The notes below the pieces were generated by a model. It was not told the DNA's origin. It saw nothing but the letters and a program-made list of their open reading frames with translations, and did not search any database. 64,000 nucleotides of DNA from Hemibagrus wyckioides. Lineage: Eukaryota > Chordata > Actinopteri > Siluriformes > Bagridae. The position numbers and the translations under genes are program-made. Where the stretch lies: NCBI RefSeq assembly GCF_019097595.1, contig NC_080712.1, forward strand, positions 18,500,146 to 18,564,145, in the 5' to 3' direction. Shown piece after piece: positions 63,710 to 64,000 of the stretch. The stretch's first letter is position 1; each line of letters opens with the position of its first letter.

Positions 63710-64000
63710 AAATTGTGTATATTTAAATACATTTGCTGAAAAGTAAGATGCAAGCTGCCATTTACAACCACAAACTGTAATTATGCTTGCTTTTAACCAG
63801 AAGCAGTTTTGAGTTTTCTTTTAATTACCTTTAAATATCAGATTTTTCTGATGGAAACTATAGATTTATGTAGTGTGATTAATAATAATCAAATTAATCC
63901 TGATAAACGGTATCTAATGTGACAGTATTATGAAGTGGTACTGCATATGATGCTTGTTATTTTTAAATACTGAAAGGTAATCACTACTGTAATATGTTTT

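Overview
This window looks like teleost nuclear DNA: AT-rich, mostly non-coding, full of microsatellites, with fish-type SINEs, LINE remnants and Tc1/mariner elements. The repeats resemble families I associate with catfish and other otophysans (a DANA/Mermaid-like SINE and a second tRNA-derived SINE), so a siluriform is a reasonable guess, but that is inference.

One host protein-coding gene can be supported. It is a complete three-exon secreted frizzled-related protein gene on the minus strand, with coding exons at 46022-46553, 40675-40752 and 35865-36193. The joins keep frame exactly (939 nt, 312 aa), and the product carries a signal peptide, a ten-cysteine frizzled CRD and a six-cysteine netrin-like domain. 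The N-terminal half is sfrp5-like and the extreme C-terminus is sfrp1-like; I call it sfrp5 of the sfrp1/5 subgroup. It is a secreted Wnt modulator. A GC-box-bearing promoter region lies just upstream (46554-47060), with a CTCF-like motif at about 47.46 kb.

The rest is a gene desert: about 35 kb downstream of sfrp5 (1-35 kb) and about 17 kb upstream (47-64 kb). Within it are a nearly intact 1.25-kb Tc1-like transposon at 57320-58571 (perfect 29-bp TIRs, TA duplication, DD34E transposase broken by one in-frame TGA), a Tc1-derived MITE at 34687-34939, three minus-strand LINE relics (8910-9800, 19390-20760, 59445-60000), several tRNA-derived SINE copies, and copies of a short repeat ending in a (A)CCTAATAAAGTGG-type terminus. 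Several non-repetitive, motif-rich stretches (22.8-23.1, 24.9-25.1, 29.9-30.1, 33.2-33.5 and 62.3-62.75 kb) have the look of conserved non-coding regulatory elements; this cannot be proved from one sequence.

I found no tRNA or rRNA gene, no CRISPR array, and no convincing undescribed biological system. The more unusual items are a 17-bp perfect hairpin beside a long TA tract, a diverged local duplication 1.7 kb apart, telomere-like hexamers inside a LINE relic, and a pair of TCF/LEF-type motifs upstream of this Wnt-antagonist gene.
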